From: Lates calcarifer
Lineage: Eukaryota > Chordata > Actinopteri > Centropomidae
Direction of reading: 5' to 3'
Assembly: GCF_001640805.2 (NCBI RefSeq)
Contig: NC_066842.1
Location: 24,513,598 to 24,577,597 of the forward strand
Length of the DNA stretch: 64,000 nucleotides
Below are positions 58,396-64,000 of the stretch, piece after piece. Below the pieces are notes generated by a model, which was not told the DNA's origin, did no database searches, and was given only the letters and a program-made list of their open reading frames with translations. Every line of letters begins with the position of its first letter. Position 1 is the stretch's first letter. A program made the translations under genes and the position numbers.

Positions 58396-58860
58396 GTGGA
58401 TCGCATGAAGATGGCTGCGGACCGAAGGCGCCGACCTGCTCCAGTGTACGTGCCTGGCCAGAAGGTCTGGCTCTCTACTAAAGACTTACCCCTCCATGTC
58501 TCCTCCAGAAAGCTGGCTTCCCGGTTCGTGGGTCCCTATCCGGTGTCCAAAGTCATCGGTCCCTCCTCTGTGCGTCTGCGCCTGCAGAGTCCACCCCTGA
58601 GAGTCCACCCCACCTTCCATGTCAGCTGAGTGAAACCAGTCAAAGACAGTCCCATGGTCCCTGTGCTCCCCCCCGGACGGTCGAAGGTGGTCCGGTCTAC
58701 GCCGTTAAGGCCCTTCTAGCTGTGCGCAACAGGGGCCAGGGCAGACAGTTCCTGGTAGACTGGGAGGGTTACGGCCCAGAGGAGCGTTCTTGGGTTCCCG
58801 CCAGCTTTATTATGGACCCTGCCCTCATCTCTGACTTTTATGCTCGTCAGTCGGGGGGGG
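58396..58860 (+). pseudogene. gypsy D integrase C-terminus and chromodomain
   Basis: [33 protein letters not shown] and [10 protein letters not shown] are followed by TGA (58627-58629) where a longer frame is expected. After a frameshift the chromodomain follows: [20 protein letters not shown], then [19 protein letters not shown]. Confidence 0.8.
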
Positions 58861-58867
58861 GGGGTAC

Positions 58868-59398
58868 TGTCATGTCCAGGAAATGTTAAGTCACTGTTGT
58901 GTTGTCCCATCTTCATGTTGTCTTGTGACTTCCTGTTTTATTATGAAATCTTACTCTCCTCTCGTTTCAAGCCACTTGCCTCTTCCCCTCATGTGTTTCC
59001 CGCCTGTCTGATTGCTTGCCCCGCCCTGATTGTCTCCACCTGTTTCCCCTTACCTTGTGTCTATTTAGAGTCTGTGTCTCCCTTTGTCCTGTGCTAGTTC
59101 GTCTTGTTCAGTTAGAAAGCCAAGCTAGTCTACACCTTGAGTCCTAGTCACGTCAGGTTTTTGATCCTTTGTGTTTGCCTTATTCTGCCTTGTTTGTTGA
59201 GTAGGTTTTGCCTCCATTTGAGTGATTTTTTTTGTTGATACTTTGCCTAGTGGTTTTGCCTCCTCATGAGCGATTTTAGTTTGATACTTTGTTACCTTTT
59301 GGATTCCTCACCTTGAGTGATTTTGTGTTGTTACTTTGTTTATAAAGATTGTTTATTTTTGGTACTTTGAATCTGAGTTGTGCATTTGGGTAATGACA
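58868..59398 (+). repeat. gypsy D 3' LTR (531 bp)
   Basis: It starts TGTCATGTCCAGGAAAT just after a purine tract (GGGGGGGGGGTAC) and ends GGGTAATGACA. It resembles the gypsy A LTR (34434-34921, inverted) over most of its length, with a longer repeated GTTTTGCCTCC segment near 59200-59260. Confidence 0.87.
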
Positions 59399-60270
59399 AG
59401 CAATGACTGTCACATCATGGTTGTGTGAGAGAAAACAATTAAATGGATCTGCACAGTTGGTTTTAAAAGAAAAGAAAGATGGGAGTTTGTGTGAATGTTT
59501 AATCACCTTTGACACCTTGACACCAGATAAAGCTGAGGAAGGAGTCCAGTGAAGACGTACAGAAGTGAGGTAAGAATAACATGAAAAATGAGACACCTTA
59601 CTCACCTTACTCCACTCAATTTTGTCACAGCACCAAGAACAAGTTTAATATGCAGGAATATATTCACTTATACAGATGACAGCAATATTAGGTGAAGTGG
59701 ACTGCTGTCATATTGTGAATGCAGTATGTTGATGGATAGCAGCACATCATAGCTAAAATGCTCATAAATGCAAGCTGCAGATTGAGGTAAAACTCAGGAG
59801 ATGGAGGAAAAAAGCAACAGAGAAAAGAGAGGGAGCTACGAAGGAGACAAAACATTATCACCTTTTATACCGTCTGACACTGAATCAAGGCTGATTTTTA
59901 TCACATCACAGTCAGTTAGTTCCTCTTAATGTGATCTGTAATCTGACTGTTTTAATGGTGACAGAAAGGGGGGGGGGGGGGACAGCTCTGGGTAAATGTA
60001 CAGGAATTCTGGCTACATAGTCACATTGCACAGAATTTCAGCAGCTGCTACATTTTGTGTTTGTAGTCCGAATCACCAACAGCAGCAGAACCTTCCTGCT
60101 CTGGCTGTGGAGCTCTGTCAGGACGGGCCCTTGCACATAAGAGCTGGGATGGATTCTTTGGCTTAGAGGAACCATTGGAGCAGGAGATGGTATTAGCTGT
60201 ACATAATGGCATGCAAGCCTAATATTAAATTGAAGTAACACTGGCCACATGAAACACACTGTGGCACTAG

Positions 60271-60304
<34 letters not shown>

Positions 60305-60930
60305 AAGCAGTCCATGTGTCCATATGTTGCATTTGCACATTGTGCTGGTACTCTGGAATGGTGTGGCTTTTTAATGTGTTTTAATAGGTTTTGGATGACA
60401 ATGGAGTGTAATTAACCCTCCCGTTGCCCTTTGTATTCCGTCGGCCACCGGGGCACTTTGACTCAGAGGACAACCCTGCATTTCCTTTCATATGGGTTGG
60501 TCTTGGCAGCTTGTTGACAGCACCTACCTTGTCAGAGTCGATTCTCAGCTGTCAGCTGTGCTGTCAGCAGGCGTCCAATGCTCGGCACTTCTGACACAGT
60601 GTGAACCCGTCAGCTCTCAGCTTGATGTTCTTTCCCTGCATGTGTTCAGGAAGTGTTTCTCATCATCCCTGCTAGACTACCTCAATGTTTCATCATAATC
60701 TGGAATCAACACGTCACCTGCAATTACACATGTATGCGTCAGGTAAGCCCTCTGGCACCTGAGTCAACTTTCTTTGATAAATTTCAGGTGCAAAGCTGAG
60801 TCCCAGAAGGAAGGTTAGGAGAACATGATTAGATTACTTATCTCTTTGCTAATTTAACATACCGGAAAACAATATTTAACATCACAGACTCTCTGTATCT
60901 CTGCGGTGAGTGAAGATGATGCAGATCATT
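59399..60930. other. intergenic DNA, nothing recognised
   Basis: Contains a run of 13 G (about 59967-59980) and a (GC)n(CA)n microsatellite (60271-60304). No gene supported. Confidence 0.55.
60271..60304. repeat. (CG)n(CA)n microsatellite
   Basis: Four to five CG units pass into about 13 CA units. Alternating purine-pyrimidine sequence like this can form Z-DNA. Confidence 0.93.
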
Positions 60931-60998
60931 AGGGGTGACTGTGGCTCAGGAGGTAGAGTGGCCGCCCATCAGTCGGAAGGTCGGTGGTTCGAGTTTTA
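60931..60998 (+). mobile_element. tRNA-derived SINE, head only
   Basis: The same head as 4195-4262 (TGGCTCAGGAGGTAG, CGGAAGGTCGG, GGTTCGAG). It breaks off after the B box, with no SINE body following. Confidence 0.7.
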
Positions 60999-62764
60999 CT
61001 AGCTGTTAACCAAACTGTCAACTAACTGCATTTTAGCACAGAACTGCCATGGGTTTGGATGTTTTCAGTCACAGTAAACAGATGGGCTATATGCACGACA
61101 AGGGATATCACAACAGTAAAATGAAAAGTAAAGATTTTCCCCTCTCTTGAGGACATGCTTCCTTTCTTATGTCAAAGTCTGTTCTCCTTCTAATTGTGTT
61201 TCCCTCCCAGTAGAGTAGTGCAGTACCTGTTATCACTCATATATTAACAGAATTAAATTTTCCAGCCTCCTCTAATAACCATGTGTTGCAGCAGAAGTTG
61301 CTGCTGCTCATCAAGTTATTTAATGTTGTAAGAGATCCCTTCCAAACATGCTTCCAATGGGAGTGATGGAGGACAGAGCAGTCCTTACAGCTTCAGTAAA
61401 CCAAATCTAGAACCAAATTCCTCCCTTGTGTTTCTCAGGACAGTGTCTCTATGCAGTGGTGGAGTGTTTGTAACACAGAGATGAATCTACTCTAAAAGAC
61501 TGTAATTTTGAAGACATTCTTTTGATGTGCATGCCTGAGTCTTGTGTTCGGGGTGTTAGTCAATGAAATCAGCTGTTGTAGTTCAGCTGGAGAAGACTGG
61601 TCTTGCTGCTCAAAGGTGAGAAATATTGTTCAACAGTGTTGAGCCTCTGCCTCCTAGTGGCTACTGTAGAGGAAAGCAGTCAGGCAGTGGATACAAAGCA
61701 ATTTAGAATGAGCAAATAAGGGCAAAAATAATTACAGTGTCCTTGTTGTTACGTGGCTCACATAAAACTTAAAAAAAAGAACATGACACCATTTAGATGC
61801 AGGGGCAGATGATGCTGCTCAGACCAGATGAAGCAACTGAGTTTACATGTAATACTGAGCAAGTGATGAGATAAAAGGAAAATTCTCCACCCTTCAGGTC
61901 ACTTCATGTAAACTGCTCAAGTTCAGAAGATGGGAAAGCTCTTTGTAATGCATGCTACTGGCGATAGATCCACAAAGACACCACTGCTGCAATGCTGCAT
62001 CTTTCTGTTCTACTAAGGTTGTTATAGATGTGAAAGCTGATATATCTCTGTATTTTGATGGATTTTTCACTGTACAACAGTTAAATGATAAATAGTGTAT
62101 TCAGAAGAAAGCATTTGTTCTATGGTTCTCTGTGATTCTCACATTAATGCAGAAGGATGTATACAAGTACAGCAGCCAAAGGTTTGTAAAGACCCCATTA
62201 ATAATACACCCATCCAAGTAACAATAATAATAAAACATGAGAAATACAGACATGCAAAACATAACAGAAATGATTCTATGCACCAGTGATTGTAATAGTT
62301 TTTAAATGCCACTTAATCACCCAATAAATGTCACATTTGGGAATCCATGAGCTTTTCAACCTAAATCTAAATAGAGTAATGGTGTTGGTGTGTATAATGG
62401 AGGGTGTGACACACATACACAGGGTCGTCAGGTTGCTTACAAGATGCTTTAGAGCTTGAATTACCTCTTGTCATTATCCTGATTGAGCCATAAGATCAAA
62501 ATTTTGTTAGTGGGATGAGGTATGCAGACATACTTTAAAGGCTCTATACATCCACACAGGGGTTTTAAGCAGATAAGTGCAATGCTGGGAAGTGTGTGAT
62601 CAACCTCAGTTTGTATATGCCCCTGCTGTCCTGAGAGGGTCTATTCAAATAGCTTAGAAGTGAATCAGTGGAGGAACAGGCAAAACATATAAACCCTATA
62701 ATGTATTGACAACAGTTAGCAACAGTGCTAACCACCATGCTATTGTGCTGCTCCTACAACCCCA
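60999..62764. other. intergenic DNA, nothing recognised
   Basis: No supported gene or repeat. Confidence 0.5.
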
Positions 62765-63225
62765 CTCAACACCTGCTGCTATAATTAGAGATGACTTGTA
62801 CTGCTACTGGTTTTAGTGCTACTTTTGCAATTACTATTTTAATTATCACAACTATCATTACTACTACTGTATTACTGGTATCACTTTACATTTTTTATAC
62901 AGAATCCGTGTAATGCTATGTTCTTCTGTCACTGTTCTCTACCCCCTCTCCCCCCTCTCCCCCTCTCTCTGTCTTTCTCAACCCAACCGGTCGAGGCAGA
63001 TGGCCGTCCACCCTGAGTCCGGTTCTGCTCAAGGTTTCTGCCTCTTAAAGGAAGTTTTTCCTTGCTACTGTCGCCTAGTGCTGCTCATGGTGGGAACTGT
63101 TGGGTTTCTCTCTGTAAATACCTGCTTTAAAGAGTACAGTCTAGACCTGCTCTATATGAAAAGTGCCTTGAGATGACTGTTGTTGTGATTTAGCGCTATA
63201 TAAATAAAATTGAATTGAATAGAAT
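62765..63225 (+). mobile_element. L2/CR1 LINE 3' end, 5'-truncated
   Basis: It matches the 3' UTR of the full-length LINE (CCGGTCGAGGCAGATGGCCG; GCGCTATATAAATAAAATTG) but ends in TTGAA-type repeats instead of TTGAC, so it is a different subfamily or an older copy. No ORF sequence is included. Confidence 0.85.
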
Positions 63226-63675
63226 TGATTTGCTTAATCAGGACTGTATGGGTGTAAAATATGATTGACAGTGACCAAACAACCTGCCAGCTGTGATCAA
63301 ATTCTGATTCAAATACTGTCAAAATGACATAATCTTTGTCCAGCAATAACAGCTCTGTGATGCTCTTAAAATGGGGATTGCAATTATTTCTCATGAAAAG
63401 GAATTCCCAGCATGGCGCAGGTCATACAGTTGGGTTAATTAAGTCACTGCCCTTTTTACACACCACTACTGATTAGATGGTTTAGTGAGGTTGTCGGATC
63501 AGCTCCATTGGGATTGGTCATGGCCCTGGAGCACCGAGAAGGCCTTGGTGTGCAACTACTGCTTTGCCTCTGGAAGCTTGGGATGATGTGGGGGGCTAAT
63601 TGGCTCTCACACTTCTCCCTCTCATCTCACACTCATAAAGTATGCAAATAAAACAAAATGTTTAAATCAAATTTC

Positions 63676-63855
63676 AATATCAATTTTATTTATATAGTGC
63701 CAAATCACAACAAAAGTTATCTCAAGGCACTTTTTTATATAGAGCAGGTCTAGACCATACTCATATAATAGTTGTTTACAGAGAGAGACCCAACAGTTCC
63801 CACCATGAGCAGCACTAGGCGACAGTTGCAAGGAAAAACTTCCTTAAATGTTGGC
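63676..63855 (-). mobile_element. L2/CR1 LINE 3' end, minus strand
   Basis: CAATTTTATTTATATAGTGC, CTCAAGGCAC and AGAGCAGGTCTAGACC are the reverse complement of the LINE 3' end. It is oriented opposite to the copy at 62765-63225, with about 450 bp between. Confidence 0.85.
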
Positions 63856-64000
63856 AACATTAAGGCATTTCACTTTCCAGTCAATCTAGGTGGCTGATTG
63901 CCGTTTGGTCTGGGTTGTCCACTTTACAGATTCTCAGTTACTCCACCTTATAATTCTAGAACACACACCTTTTTGTGCTGCATAAAATCTAATCATTTTT

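Larger units (their letters stand above)
56861..59398 (+). mobile_element. Ty3/gypsy chromovirus copy D (3' half and 3' LTR)
   Basis: The same family as gypsy A, opposite orientation. It begins abruptly in the RT connection ([19 protein letters not shown]) and runs through RNase H, integrase and chromodomain to a complete 3' LTR. It supplies the integrase C-terminus and RNase H end deleted in copy A. Stops and frameshifts make it non-functional. Confidence 0.88.

Overview
The window is vertebrate nuclear DNA, almost certainly from a teleost fish. Evidence: it carries a recognisable first coding exon of a galnt18-type glycosyltransferase, AT-rich introns and intergenic DNA, long CA/TG microsatellites, and a teleost mix of transposons (L2/CR1 LINE, Ty3/gypsy chromoviruses, Penelope-like elements, Tc1/mariner, hAT and piggyBac pieces, a tRNA-derived SINE, an endogenous retrovirus). 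No prokaryotic gene organisation is present.

Layout. 1-8357: part of the large first intron of galnt18 (minus strand), holding a hAT MITE with a perfect 8-bp target duplication (3462-3647) and a tRNA-SINE (4195-4400). 8358-8601: coding exon 1 of galnt18, preceded on the minus strand by a CpG-rich 5' UTR/promoter (8602-8960). 9-22 kb: intergenic DNA with microsatellites, a palindromic MITE (11252-11557), a 1.1-kb hAT-type element (11862-12936) with another repeat nested inside, and a decayed Tc1-like copy near 20.5 kb. 22.15-27.40 kb: an apparently full-length L2/CR1-clade LINE with both ORFs open (SGNH-esterase ORF1; endonuclease plus reverse transcriptase ORF2) and a pentamer 3' tail.

28.5-40.6 kb: a nest of three chromovirus-type gypsy copies: a very decayed plus-strand one (28.57-30.36 kb), a minus-strand one with a 5' LTR (30.66-34.92 kb) lying between two inverted 250-bp arms with piggyBac-like TTAA/CCC ends, and a plus-strand one with matching 5-bp target duplications (36113-40561). 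40.9-46.1 kb: a LINE remnant and a Tc1 element (43425-45502) into which a Penelope-like element has been inserted, partly inverted. 48.77-54.9 kb: a minus-strand endogenous retrovirus copy with a 3' LTR, an integrase remnant and an unbroken 595-codon gag, interrupted by a gypsy solo LTR; its leader region holds an 84-bp tandem repeat. 55.0-59.4 kb: piggyBac transposase fragment, then a minus-strand Penelope-like element, then a 5'-truncated gypsy with its 3' LTR. 59.4-64 kb: mostly unassigned intergenic DNA, a SINE fragment, and two L2 3' ends in opposite orientation.

Apart from galnt18 exon 1, every coding signal I can support belongs to a mobile element. The LINE looks as if it may encode everything needed for its own retrotransposition. 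The other elements are broken and would depend on intact relatives elsewhere. I could not run homology searches, so family names rest on motif recognition.
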